DNA from: Anaerolineae bacterium
GTDB lineage: Bacteria > Chloroflexota > Anaerolineae > Aggregatilineales > Phototrophicaceae
DNA length: 64,000 nucleotides
Assembly: GCA_022823165.1 (NCBI GenBank)
Contig: JAJDXR010000062.1
Location: 1-64,000 of the forward strand
Reading direction: 5' to 3'
Below, in pieces: positions 28,007 to 36,355 of this stretch. The notes beneath the pieces are model-generated. The model did no database searches, was not told where the DNA came from, and worked only from the letters and a program-made list of their open reading frames with translations. Positions within the stretch are counted from its first letter, which is position 1. Each line of letters opens with the position of its first letter. A program made the position numbers and the translations under genes.

Positions 28007-28303
28007 ATGCTGAAGAAACGGTACTTGAAGAGCAAGCCAGTATGTAAAGTAACTTTCTATACCGCGCCTGAGCTTGACGCGGAGAATGTGGCGCTTGTTG
28101 GCGACTTTAATGAGTGGGATGAACGCGCTACGCCGATGAAGCCGCTCAAGGACGGCCGCTTCAAAGCCACGGTCGAGCTGCCGGTCGATCAGCGCTTTCA
28201 ATTCCGCTATCTGGTTGACCGCCAAGTCTGGCGCAACGATTGGGCAGCTGACCGGTATATTCCCAATCCATTCAGCGGGGACAACTCAATAGTCGAGGTT
28301 TAG
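28007..28303 (+). CDS. Stand-alone glycogen-binding (CBM48-like) protein, copy A
   Basis: This 98-residue protein is almost entirely an early-set/CBM48 domain of the AMPK-beta/isoamylase N-terminal type. The hallmark GDFNEWDERATPM, then LKDGRFKATVELP and FQFRYLVD, hold the usual glucan-binding aromatic positions. It has no catalytic domain or signal peptide. It is followed after 2 bp by a paralogue and is divergent from glgP, so it probably tethers enzymes to glycogen or senses it. Related single-domain proteins are known but poorly characterised. Confidence 0.8.
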   Translation: MLKKRYLKSKPVCKVTFYTAPELDAENVALVGDFNEWDERATPMKPLKDGRFKATVELPVDQRFQFRYLVDRQVWRNDWAADRYIPNPFSGDNSIVEV

Positions 28304-28305
28304 CG

Positions 28306-28599
28306 ATGATAAAGAAGACGCTGCGCAAAAATGGACGCATTTATGTGGGCTTCTACACCGAAGCGATTCCAGAAGCCGAAACCGTCCACCTGGTAGGCAG
28401 TTTTAATGGCTGGGACACCAAGGCGCATCCCATGCGGCGGCTCAAGGACGGCCGCTTTATGGCATCGTGTGTTTTCGCAGCGGGCGCCAGTCACGAATAT
28501 CGCTTTCTGGTGAATGGCGAAACCTGGGTCAACGATTGGGATGCGGAAAGCTACGCGCCCAATCCACACGGCGGCGACAACTGCGTCGTGACGACCTAA
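28306..28599 (+). CDS. Stand-alone glycogen-binding (CBM48-like) protein, copy B
   Basis: This 97-residue tandem paralogue of the preceding gene aligns along its whole length: GSFNGWDTKAHPM versus GDFNEWDERATPM, the shared LKDGRF, and matching C-termini (NPHGGDNCVV versus NPFSGDNSIV). It starts 2 bp after the first copy's stop and is surely co-translated. Copy B has an N-terminus nearer to typical early-set proteins (KNGRIYVGFYTEAIPEAETVHLVGSF). Divergence between copies suggests different ligands or partners rather than a recent duplication. Confidence 0.8.
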   Translation: MIKKTLRKNGRIYVGFYTEAIPEAETVHLVGSFNGWDTKAHPMRRLKDGRFMASCVFAAGASHEYRFLVNGETWVNDWDAESYAPNPHGGDNCVVTT

Positions 28600-28642
28600 G
28601 CGACCGAGCAGTTCCCCACCAGGAAGACCTGCCCTTTTTCGT

Positions 28643-29428
28643 TCAGCGGTTCACGCGATCGCGCCAGGCGACCAGCGCTTCCAAAGTCCCATAATCGGGC
28701 GGTACCTTCGTCATCATGATGAAATGCGTACATCCCGCTTCAGCGTAGGCGTCAAGTTTGTCGGGAATGTCGCCTTCGTCGGTCAGCGACACCGTGCGTT
28801 CGATTTCAGATGGGTCCCGTCCCAGCTCGGCGCACCATTGGTCGAGCACAGCGCATTTATGCGCGTAGACATCGGGCGGACCAAAGCCATTCCACAAGTC
28901 AGCGTACTGAGCAGTTAGCTTGAGCGTGACTTTTTCGCCGCCGCCGCCGATCATGATGGGAATGGGATTACGAATTGGCGGCGGCAACTCCTGTTTCATG
29001 CGCGCCTTGATGACAGGCAGCGCCTCGCCCAAGTCGCGCAAGCGGCTGCCCGCTGTGCCGAATTCGTAGCCAAACTCCGCATAATCCTTCTCGAACCAGC
29101 CAGCGCCAATGCCCAGAATCAGGCGTCCGTTGCTGATGTGGTCGACGGTATTGGCCATCTGCGTCAGCAGCGCCGGATTGCGGTAGCTGTTGCAGGTGAC
29201 CAGCGTGCCGATTTCCACGCGCGAGGTCAGCATGGCGATGGCGGTCAGCAAGGTCCAGCCTTCGAAGTGATTGCCATTGCCTACGTCGTCGCCATAAAGC
29301 GGAAAGAAATGATCCCAATTCCAGATTGAGTCCACACCCAGCGATTCCGACGTCTTCACCGCCTCGGCGTAGGCGGCGTAACTGACATGCTGCGGATGCA
29401 ACTGTACGCCAACTTTGATTTTGCTCAT
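28643..29428 (-). CDS. LLM-class F420-dependent oxidoreductase
   Basis: This 261-residue member of the luciferase-like monooxygenase superfamily is of the F420-using type. It has a TIM-barrel start (KIKVGVQLHPQHVSYAAY), then SIWNWDHFFPL, VEIGTLVTCNSYRNPALL and the family segment GRLILGIGAGWFEKDYAEFG. The glycine-rich IPIMIGGGGEKVTLKL is the usual cofactor phosphate-binding region. The substrate is unknown. F420 use is inferred from the family; no F420 biosynthesis gene is in the window. It lies between the CBM48 pair and glgC. Confidence 0.82.
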   Translation of the reverse strand: MSKIKVGVQLHPQHVSYAAYAEAVKTSESLGVDSIWNWDHFFPLYGDDVGNGNHFEGWTLLTAIAMLTSRVEIGTLVTCNSYRNPALLTQMANTVDHISNGRLILGIGAGWFEKDYAEFGYEFGTAGSRLRDLGEALPVIKARMKQELPPPIRNPIPIMIGGGGEKVTLKLTAQYADLWNGFGPPDVYAHKCAVLDQWCAELGRDPSEIERTVSLTDEGDIPDKLDAYAEAGCTHFIMMTKVPPDYGTLEALVAWRDRVNR

Positions 29429-29485
29429 ATTGGTGCCTTTCTGCCCGCGCGGGTTAACTCCAGGCGGGGCGGTTATTCAATCCCT

Positions 29486-30754
29486 TTACCTGCGTATTCT
29501 TGAGGCGAATTCGACATCGCTGCCAGCCGGCACGGTCATATCGCTGAAACCGGCGAAACTCTCATGCGTACAGTCGGCGCCAATAATGGACCCGGCGCCG
29601 ACTGTGAATTCCGGCGGGATACGCGAATTTTTGCCCACGCTGGTGATCTTCAAGTCACCCATATCCTGCCAGGAACCCACGCGCGCGTTCTTGCCGATGA
29701 CCGCGATTTTATCCACCAAAGCCCGGTCAATGCGAGCGCCCGCTTCGACATAGGCGTCGTTGAGAATCACCGACTCGCGGATGACCGCGCCGGGACCCAC
29801 GAAGACTCCGGGCGACAGTATCGAGCGTTCTATCCTGGCGCCGGCGCCGATAACCGAGCCGTCGGTGATCATGCTGTCGATAATTCGCGCGTCGGCGCCG
29901 ATGCGCACCGGCGGCCGCTCTTCACTGCGCGTGTGGATCACCCAGGTGCGGTCGTTCAAGTTGAGCGACGGCGGGCTCGATAGCAAGTCCATGTGCGCTT
30001 CCCAATAGGCGTCGATTGTGCCGACGTCTATCCAGTAGCCGCCATAAGGGTAGGCGAATATATTCATGCTTTCCGCCACCATCTTGGGCAAGATATTCTT
30101 GCCGAAGTCGCGCTCGGAATCGGGATCATTCTGGTCTTCAAGCAGGACGCGCTCCAGCGTCGAATAGTCGAAGACGTACACGCCCATATTCGCCAGATTG
30201 CCGGGGGGCTTCGCCGGCTTCTCCACGAAATCGACCACGCGAAAGTCCTTGTCCGTGTCAACAATGCCAAAGCGGCTGGCTTCATCCAGCGGTACGCGAA
30301 TAGTGCAGACCGTCGCGTCAGCGCCTTTGTCGCGGTGATACTGCACCAGCATGTCATAATCCATCTCGTAGATATGATCGCCAGACAAAATCAGCACAAA
30401 CTCGGGCCGTCCCTGGCGCACGAAGTTGAGATTCTGGGCGACCGCATCGGCTGTGCCGGCGTACCAGTCGGTATCAAAGCTGCCCTGGAAAGGCTGCAGC
30501 ATTCGCACGCCGCCGGTGAATGATCGATCGAGGTCCCAGGGACGCCCTTTGCCAATGTGATCGTTTAAGCTATGCGGACGATACTGCGTCAAGACCAGCA
30601 CATCAAAGACATTGGAGTTGACACAATTGCTGAGCGCAAAGTCAATGATGCGATATTTGCCGCCAAAGGGCACAGCCGGCTTGGCGCGCTTGATGGTTAG
30701 TACGCCGAGGCGCGTACCTTTGCCGCCCGCCAATATAACTGCCTTAATTTTCAC
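29486..30754 (-). CDS. glgC: Glucose-1-phosphate adenylyltransferase
   Basis: This 422-residue enzyme makes ADP-glucose for glycogen. The N-terminal nucleotidyltransferase domain has [41 protein letters not shown] and the sugar-binding VDFVEKP. The C-terminal left-handed beta-helix carries hexapeptide repeats ([28 protein letters not shown], in part). The gene precedes LLM and follows glgA on the same strand, 62 bp after the glgA stop. The length is standard. Confidence 0.95.
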   Translation of the reverse strand: MKIKAVILAGGKGTRLGVLTIKRAKPAVPFGGKYRIIDFALSNCVNSNVFDVLVLTQYRPHSLNDHIGKGRPWDLDRSFTGGVRMLQPFQGSFDTDWYAGTADAVAQNLNFVRQGRPEFVLILSGDHIYEMDYDMLVQYHRDKGADATVCTIRVPLDEASRFGIVDTDKDFRVVDFVEKPAKPPGNLANMGVYVFDYSTLERVLLEDQNDPDSERDFGKNILPKMVAESMNIFAYPYGGYWIDVGTIDAYWEAHMDLLSSPPSLNLNDRTWVIHTRSEERPPVRIGADARIIDSMITDGSVIGAGARIERSILSPGVFVGPGAVIRESVILNDAYVEAGARIDRALVDKIAVIGKNARVGSWQDMGDLKITSVGKNSRIPPEFTVGAGSIIGADCTHESFAGFSDMTVPAGSDVEFASRIRR

Positions 30755-30816
30755 GCGCTACTCCTTCATCATCGCAAGTCTTCCTTCCAATATCAGCCCA
30801 ATATCAGCGCATTAAT

Positions 30817-32283
30817 TCATCCGAGACGGCTCAAGGCTTTGTCCCGAGCTTGCCGGTACATGGCCGCGTATTTCTTGGCGCTCTTCCGCCAACTGAAGTC
30901 GCGCCGCATACCGCGCCGCTGCATGCGCCGCCAGGCTTGCGGCCGCTCTTCGTATACATCCAAAGCCCAATTGAGCGTTCCTTCTACGGCTTGCGGCTGC
31001 TGCCAATGGAAAACGAAGCCCGTGCCTTCGTCCGCAGCGGCATTATCATAGTTAATGACGGTATCGGCGAGCCCGCCGGTCTCGCGGACGAGCGGCAGAG
31101 CGCCGTAAGTCATGGCTATCATCTGGCCCATGCCGCAGGGTTCAAAGTGGCTCGGCATCAAAAAGATATCACAGCCGGCGTAGATTTGCTGCGCCAGCGC
31201 GCCGTCAAACTGCAAGAAAGCCCGCGTTTTGTCGCCGAAATCTTGCTCCAATTGCCGGAAGGCTTGCTCGATTGCCGGCTCGCCCGCGCCCAAGGCCACC
31301 AGCTGCAAATCGCGAGCGCCCATAACCTCGCGCAAGGCAGGCAAAGCCAGGTCGAAGCCTTTTTGCGCCGCCAATCGGCTGACGATTCCGACCAGGGGCG
31401 CATCTGCGCGCAAGGGCAGCCGCGCGGCGGACTGCAGATGTCGCTTGTTGGGCGGGCGCTCGGTTATGAAGTTGTCCGCGTCAAAATTGTTGGCCAGCTT
31501 GGAGTCGGTCGCGGGGTCCCACAGGTCGCTGTCCAGGCCGTTGAGGATGCCGCGCGAATCGGCCGCCCGCCGTTCAATGAGCGGCGCCAGGGCGTAACCC
31601 GCGTAGGGATACTGGATTTCCAGGGCATAACGCGGGCTGACCGTGGAAATCATGTCGCTATAGGCGATTCCAATCCCCAGCAGGTTATCCGCCAATCCGA
31701 GCGCTAGCAAGTCGGGATGATGCCGGCCGTCTATGCCCGCGCGCCATAGAAAACCGCCGGCGCGCTCGCCCTGATAAGCGACATTGTGGATGCTGATCAC
31801 GCTGGCCAGCTTCGCCAGCTTACCGCCGCCATGCTCGCGAATCATGAAGGGCAGCAGAGCCGTGTGCCAGTCATTGGCGTGAAGCACATCCGGGAACCAG
31901 CCTTCGCGCGCATCGAGATGGAGCAAAGACGCCATCACGGCCTGATTAAAAAAGACGAAGCGCTCTATATCCCTGTCCCATTGGCTGTAGACCTCTCTTT
32001 CCAATCCAAAATGGGGCGGCGACTGCAGCAGATAAAATGGAATGCCGTCATATTCCGCGGCATAAAGCGTCACCTGGCTTGTCCCCAGCCGATGCGTAAA
32101 TTCGAAGTTCAATAGAGGCTCGACGCCGAATTGCTCGTGATGGACGAAGCCGTAGCCGGGCAGAATGACGCGCGCATCGACATCGAGCCGGCGCAGAGCC
32201 GCGGGAAGCGAGCCGACGACATCGGCCAGCCCCCCCACTTTGGCAAAGGGCACTGCCTCAGCGCTTGCCAGCAAAACCTTCAT
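30817..32283 (-). CDS. glgA: Glycogen synthase
   Basis: This 488-residue GT5 glycosyltransferase extends alpha-1,4-glucan from ADP-glucose. KVGGLADVVGSLP near residue 15 is the donor-binding motif. SIHNVAYQG, the HANDWH segment, SRLAAQKGFDL and the C-terminal PSHFEPCGMGQM (the E-X7-E-type region) are all present. ATG 32283 gives the family start MKVLLASAEAVPFAKVGG; the in-frame upstream extension is unlikely. It is the first gene of glgA-glgC and divergent from the LysM-protein gene. Confidence 0.95.
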   Translation of the reverse strand: MKVLLASAEAVPFAKVGGLADVVGSLPAALRRLDVDARVILPGYGFVHHEQFGVEPLLNFEFTHRLGTSQVTLYAAEYDGIPFYLLQSPPHFGLEREVYSQWDRDIERFVFFNQAVMASLLHLDAREGWFPDVLHANDWHTALLPFMIREHGGGKLAKLASVISIHNVAYQGERAGGFLWRAGIDGRHHPDLLALGLADNLLGIGIAYSDMISTVSPRYALEIQYPYAGYALAPLIERRAADSRGILNGLDSDLWDPATDSKLANNFDADNFITERPPNKRHLQSAARLPLRADAPLVGIVSRLAAQKGFDLALPALREVMGARDLQLVALGAGEPAIEQAFRQLEQDFGDKTRAFLQFDGALAQQIYAGCDIFLMPSHFEPCGMGQMIAMTYGALPLVRETGGLADTVINYDNAAADEGTGFVFHWQQPQAVEGTLNWALDVYEERPQAWRRMQRRGMRRDFSWRKSAKKYAAMYRQARDKALSRLG

Positions 32284-32423
32284 TGGCTCGGATTCTCCAC
32301 AAAAACGACAAGCAAAGAACTGCTTGTAGCGCTTAGATTCAAACACGATTCTGACCGCGTTGCCAGTCCCTATCGCCTGTGCTAGTATTCCTGTCAGGCG
32401 GCAACCATGACGCGGGACAACTC

Positions 32424-33368
32424 ATGATTCAAAGACAGCGCCCACAGCAGCAGCAAAAGCTATTGCCGCAAATCACGTTCCTGGCTTTGACTTTCCTGGC
32501 CGCCGTCAGCGGTACCTACTTGGCGCTCACCTTATACGAGGGCCAGCGCGAAGGCCATGAGATCCCGCAGATCATCACCGTTGAAGTGATTTACACCGCC
32601 ACGCCCCTGCCCACCAAGCTGGCGACCGCCCTGCCCGCAGCGGCGCCGGGCGCTCAGGTCGAGTTGCCGGCGGACATCGCGGCTGAAGCGGAAGGGGCGT
32701 CCGGCCGGTCGATTGATCCCGGCGCTCTTGGCGCCCGCGATGTCACCATAAGTACGCCGACGCCGGCGATCGCCGGCGGACCAATTATTGATTCGACTTG
32801 CGAGTTTTATACAGTCTTGGCCGGTGATTCCGCTTATTTTATTGCGCTGCGCAAGGGTGTAGAACTGGACGACCTCCTGCGAGTCAATGGCATGACAGTT
32901 AATTCGGCTTCCAACCTGCAAATCGGCCAACGGCTGCTGATCCCGCATCCGGGCTGCCGCGTTGACGAACGCACGGGCGAACCGCTGCCGGTGACGCTCG
33001 AGCCCAGCTCGACGCCGCCGCCCCCCCCCACCAGTACGCCAGCCGAAGCGCAATTCGCAATTCAGGACGCGCAAGGCCTGGGCGACATCACTGCCGAATC
33101 CATTCGCCTGCAAAATATCGGCGGCAACATCAATATCAGCGGTTGGACGCTGTCGGACGCTGATGGCAATAGCTACCGCTTCCGTGATGTCCTGCTATTT
33201 CCACAGACTGGCGTCGTGCTGTATACACGCAGCGGAACCAGCACGGCGAATGCGCGCTTCTGGGGCCGAGAGGAAAGTGTTTGGTCGCCCGGAGAAGCAA
33301 TGACGCTCTCCGACTCGCAAGGGCGCGTCGTGCAGACGCTTCGACTGCCCGGGCTTGATGAGAGCTGA
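32424..33368 (+). CDS. Membrane-anchored LysM and lamin-tail domain protein
   Basis: This 314-residue protein has one N-terminal transmembrane segment (LALTFLAAVSGTYLALTLY) and then a Pro/Thr/Ala-rich linker. A LysM domain follows (YTVLAGDSAYFIALRKGVELDDL to LQIGQRLLIP) for binding peptidoglycan or other GlcNAc polymers. A second Pro-rich linker leads to a lamin-tail domain (ITAESIRLQNIGG to VVLYTRSG). Such architectures are frequent in Chloroflexota surface proteins. ATG 32424 is preferred over 32379 because it puts the membrane segment close to the N-terminus. The role is likely cell-envelope attachment. Confidence 0.78.
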   Translation: MIQRQRPQQQQKLLPQITFLALTFLAAVSGTYLALTLYEGQREGHEIPQIITVEVIYTATPLPTKLATALPAAAPGAQVELPADIAAEAEGASGRSIDPGALGARDVTISTPTPAIAGGPIIDSTCEFYTVLAGDSAYFIALRKGVELDDLLRVNGMTVNSASNLQIGQRLLIPHPGCRVDERTGEPLPVTLEPSSTPPPPPTSTPAEAQFAIQDAQGLGDITAESIRLQNIGGNINISGWTLSDADGNSYRFRDVLLFPQTGVVLYTRSGTSTANARFWGREESVWSPGEAMTLSDSQGRVVQTLRLPGLDES

Positions 33369-33403
33369 CAAGCTGCGCCAAAGGACCGCAGAGGCATTTT
33401 CTG

Positions 33404-33853
33404 ATGGAGCGCTGGACTCGCATCGTTGACCATTTGCTGGGCGAGGCCATCGGCGACGGCGACATTTCCGATCTGCCCGGCGCCGGCCAGCCCTTAGCCT
33501 CGCACGAGGACAGCCATACGCCGCCGGATCAGCGAACCGCCTTCAAGATAATGCAGGATAATGAGGTCGTGCCGGCCTGGATGGCCTTGGCCAAGTCTGT
33601 CGATCAGGGCGAAACGCGGATTCGGGCCGAGGTCGCGTCAAATGCCGCGCAACTGGAGGCGGCAATCTCAAGCGGCGCCAACGCGCCCGAGCGGTCGCGC
33701 ACCCTCACTCAACTTGAATCGCGCATCGAAAGACACAATCGCGATGTGCTGCTGCACAACCTGACAGTACCGCGCGGTATTCCGCACCGGTCAACGCTGA
33801 ACAGCCGCGCCTTGCTCAAGCAGGCGCGCGCCCAAACCAAACTAAAGACCTGA
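33404..33853 (+). CDS. DUF1992 (DnaJ-homologue-subfamily-C-28-like) protein
   Basis: This 149-residue protein carries the DUF1992 pattern: an amphipathic start (ERWTRIVDHLLGEAIGDGDISDLPGAGQPL) followed by the conserved AFKIMQDNEVVPAWMALAK block and a helical C-terminus with Arg-rich segments. The family is widespread in bacteria and eukaryotes and of unclear function. It follows the LysM gene at 36 bp and converges, 1 bp apart, with tatA on the opposite strand, leaving no room for separate terminators. Confidence 0.82.
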   Translation: MERWTRIVDHLLGEAIGDGDISDLPGAGQPLASHEDSHTPPDQRTAFKIMQDNEVVPAWMALAKSVDQGETRIRAEVASNAAQLEAAISSGANAPERSRTLTQLESRIERHNRDVLLHNLTVPRGIPHRSTLNSRALLKQARAQTKLKT

Positions 33854-33854
33854 G

Positions 33855-34046
33855 CTATACCGACGTAGCGTTTTCCGGTTCTTCAGCCTCGTCGGTTTTA
33901 CCCTTGGCGCCTTCCTGCAAACCCTTGCGGAAATTCGCCACGGCTGAGCCAAGTTCACCGCCGATGCGTGATACGCGCCCCACGCCAAAGAGCAAAATAA
34001 CTATCGCAAGAACCAGAAGAAGTTCGGGTCCACCAAGACTTCCCAT
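33855..34046 (-). CDS. tatA: Twin-arginine translocase subunit TatA/TatE
   Basis: This 63-residue protein has one N-terminal helix (LLLVLAIVILLFGVGRV) and the amphipathic helix with the family pattern FGVGRVSRIGGELGSAVANFRKG (in part), then an acidic tail. The usual FG motif is kept and the KLPE segment is replaced by RVSR. It oligomerises into the Tat pore. ATG 34046 is chosen for its GAGGAAA ribosome-binding site. tatB and tatC are not in the window. A Tat-type signal occurs on the sugar-binding protein at 8199-9572. Confidence 0.88.
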   Translation of the reverse strand: MGSLGGPELLLVLAIVILLFGVGRVSRIGGELGSAVANFRKGLQEGAKGKTDEAEEPENATSV

Positions 34047-34106
34047 AGTGTTTTCCTCGTACATTGTTTTGAATCGTTGAGTGATTGTACCACAGATGCC
34101 CGGCAT

Positions 34107-34452
34107 TTCGAATTGGGCGGAGTGGTTTATTCAGAGCAATCGCGCCAGATTATTTTTACCGCCGGGTACACCGGGTTTTCTTCGCATTTTCGCAAAATAG
34201 CCAGGTGATGTAGGGGCGTTTACCTGCTGTGTCTACGCGCAGCGCTGAATCGCCCGCAATATCCATGCAAATTTGTGGGCGATTCACCGAGTCGCCCCTG
34301 CAAATCGCTAGAATTATGCTGTAATCGACATAAACTGATTCTGGTGCGATTGCGCGCCCCGTCAAATCGATAAGGACCCGCTATGAGCGCCGCCGGCCTG
34401 CCAGCGCAATGTTATAATTGACGCAGGGTAGGCTTGGGCGAAAGACCACAAC
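34107..34452. other. Intergenic region with an extragenic palindrome, no gene
   Basis: This 346-bp gap between the tatA start and the next plus-strand gene contains the palindromic element at 34209-34302 and presumably both promoters. A short minus-strand open frame here overlaps the palindrome and has no recognisable features, so it is not called. Confidence 0.6.
34209..34302. repeat. Composite extragenic palindromic element
   Basis: The outer arms are TGTAGGGGCG (34209-34218) and CGCCCCTGCA (34293-34302). The inner arms are GAATCGCCCGCA (34247-34258) and TGTGGGCGATTC (34274-34285), each pair with one mismatch. The arm sequences TGTGGGCGA and TCGCCCC are shared with the nested palindrome at 101-130, so this is a dispersed repeat family and not a simple terminator. 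Confidence 0.6.
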
Positions 34453-36330
34453 ATGCAAGAGACGTTCCGGCTGGATCGCATTCCACTCTTCGCCATGCTG
34501 AGCGAAGCGCAACTTGAGCGGATCCAGCGCCATTTGGAGCTCAAGAGTTATCGCGCCGGCGAAGATATTTTTGTACAGGGCGCCCCGGCTGATGGCATGG
34601 CAGCGCTTGTGAACGGACAAGCTGTGCTTTTCCAAACCAGTGAAGACGGCAGCCAGACTCCGCTGGCTACGGTTTCCGCCGGTCAAAGCCTAAACCAGCA
34701 GGCGCTATTCGCCGAAGCCAGGCAATCGGCCACGCTGCGGGCAGCCCAGCCGGTCACTCTGCTTAAATTGACGCGCGCTAGCTTCAACGAGCTCCTGCGC
34801 CAGGATCCAGACATGGCGGCAGCCCTGGGCGTCGACAGCGCCGAGCCGGCAACTGGGTCTATCAATATCAATCCGCAATTTGCCGAGCAGCGGGAAGATG
34901 AAGAGATCTTGCTGCAGACGCACCCTCATTGGTGGTCCTTCCTGCGCGCCGCCTGGCTGCCGCTGCTGCTCATGCCGGCCATGTGGCTGGGCGCGGCCGC
35001 CTTGGACGCGCAGGGGCTCTCGCCGGTCTTTGTCGCGCTATCGCTGGCGCTGCCGGTCTTGGCGCTCGCCTACTTTTATCGCGAATGGCGCAACGATTCG
35101 GTCATTGTCACAGACCAGCGGATCATCCGCATCAACCGGACCATACTGACCATGTACCGGCAAGTAACCCAGGTTGGCTTGGACAGCGTCCATGAAGTCA
35201 ATTATGAGCTGCCGCCCTATGATCCCTTCGCCCGCCTCTTTCGTTACGGCACCGTCATCGTGAAAACCGCCGGCGCGCAAGGCAATCTGGAAATGGCGCT
35301 GATGCCCTCACCCGCTGATTTTCAGAAGCTGATCATGGAAAACAGGCAGTATTTCGAAAGCCGCAAAGCGCAGCGCCATCACAAGCTGGTGCGCGCCGAG
35401 ATGCAGCGAATGGTGTCCGAAGAGCCGCCCGAGGCCGGGCTGCCTTCATCCAGCCGCGCCGCCGCCGAGCCGCCAAAGCCGCTGGCGGGCGGCAACGGTT
35501 TCCTGAGCGCTCGCATTGAGATGAGCAACGGCGACATCGTCTATCGCAAACATATCAGCGTGTGGGCGCAGCATACGGCGCTGCCCATACTCCTCATGCT
35601 GACGTCGCTGGCAGCGCTGATCCTGACCTTTACGCTGGTCAGCCCCGACTTGCGCATGGTCACATTTCCGGTCGCCATGGCAGCGCTGCTGGCGGGCGGT
35701 CTTGCCTATTATTGGCTGGATTGGGACTGGCGCAACGATGTCTATATCATTTCTGACGACACCATAACGCTGGTGCGCAAACGCCCCTTCTTTTTGGAGA
35801 ATCTGCGCGATCAAATCCTGGTCGAGCGCATCGACAACGTGGAATCTGTGACCAAGGGCTTCTTCGCCGCATTGCTCAAGTACGGCGACGTGCGCATGTC
35901 CCTCGTAGGCGCTGACGAACCGAAACTCTTCATAAAAGTATCGCGACCGCAGGAAATCCAGCAGGAAATCTCCCGCCGACAACACAACAAGTCGCTGCGC
36001 CGCGCCCGCTTGGAAGCCATGCAGCAGCGGAAGATTCTCGGCGAATACCTGGGCGAGTCTCCCGCAAGCCTGTCGCAAAGGGCGCCGGGGCGGGGCGCGC
36101 CAGCGCTGACCAACTACGGCGCCCAGCAGGCCGTGGGCGGCGCTCCGACCCCTGACGCAAACCACGATGGCCTGCAAGCGGCGAATAACACAGACCGCAA
36201 TCGGCCGCCGCGCCTGCCTAAAAGGATCATTGCGGCTCATCAGCCCCCCACCCGGCCGGGTCCCAAGCTGCGCAAGGATCATCGCCCGGCGCGCTTTAGC
36301 GCATCGACGAAAGATCAAGCCGAAACCTGA
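34453..36330 (+). CDS. Cyclic-nucleotide-binding domain fused to two membrane-PH modules
   Basis: This 625-residue protein has three parts. Residues about 8-130 form a cNMP-binding-like beta barrel (AEDIFVQGAPADGMAALVNGQAVLF). Two repeats follow, each a pair of membrane helices plus a bacterial PH (bPH2-type) domain: one at about 160-300 (REWRNDSVIVTDQRIIRINRTI) and one at about 370-530 (DWRNDVYIISDDTITLVRKRPF). The repeats share WRNDV/S-x-I-x-T/S-D. The C-terminus is long, basic and disordered. It is probably an envelope-stress or signalling scaffold. The cNMP ligand cannot be predicted because the phosphate-binding cassette is not well conserved. Confidence 0.75.
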   Translation: MQETFRLDRIPLFAMLSEAQLERIQRHLELKSYRAGEDIFVQGAPADGMAALVNGQAVLFQTSEDGSQTPLATVSAGQSLNQQALFAEARQSATLRAAQPVTLLKLTRASFNELLRQDPDMAAALGVDSAEPATGSININPQFAEQREDEEILLQTHPHWWSFLRAAWLPLLLMPAMWLGAAALDAQGLSPVFVALSLALPVLALAYFYREWRNDSVIVTDQRIIRINRTILTMYRQVTQVGLDSVHEVNYELPPYDPFARLFRYGTVIVKTAGAQGNLEMALMPSPADFQKLIMENRQYFESRKAQRHHKLVRAEMQRMVSEEPPEAGLPSSSRAAAEPPKPLAGGNGFLSARIEMSNGDIVYRKHISVWAQHTALPILLMLTSLAALILTFTLVSPDLRMVTFPVAMAALLAGGLAYYWLDWDWRNDVYIISDDTITLVRKRPFFLENLRDQILVERIDNVESVTKGFFAALLKYGDVRMSLVGADEPKLFIKVSRPQEIQQEISRRQHNKSLRRARLEAMQQRKILGEYLGESPASLSQRAPGRGAPALTNYGAQQAVGGAPTPDANHDGLQAANNTDRNRPPRLPKRIIAAHQPPTRPGPKLRKDHRPARFSASTKDQAET

Positions 36331-36355
36331 GCCCGACCGGCTGCTGTCGCAGTCT

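Noticed and set aside
32379..32423. Upstream start for the LysM protein
   Set aside because: It would add residues before the membrane anchor without family similarity; ATG 32424 gives a normal anchored N-terminus.
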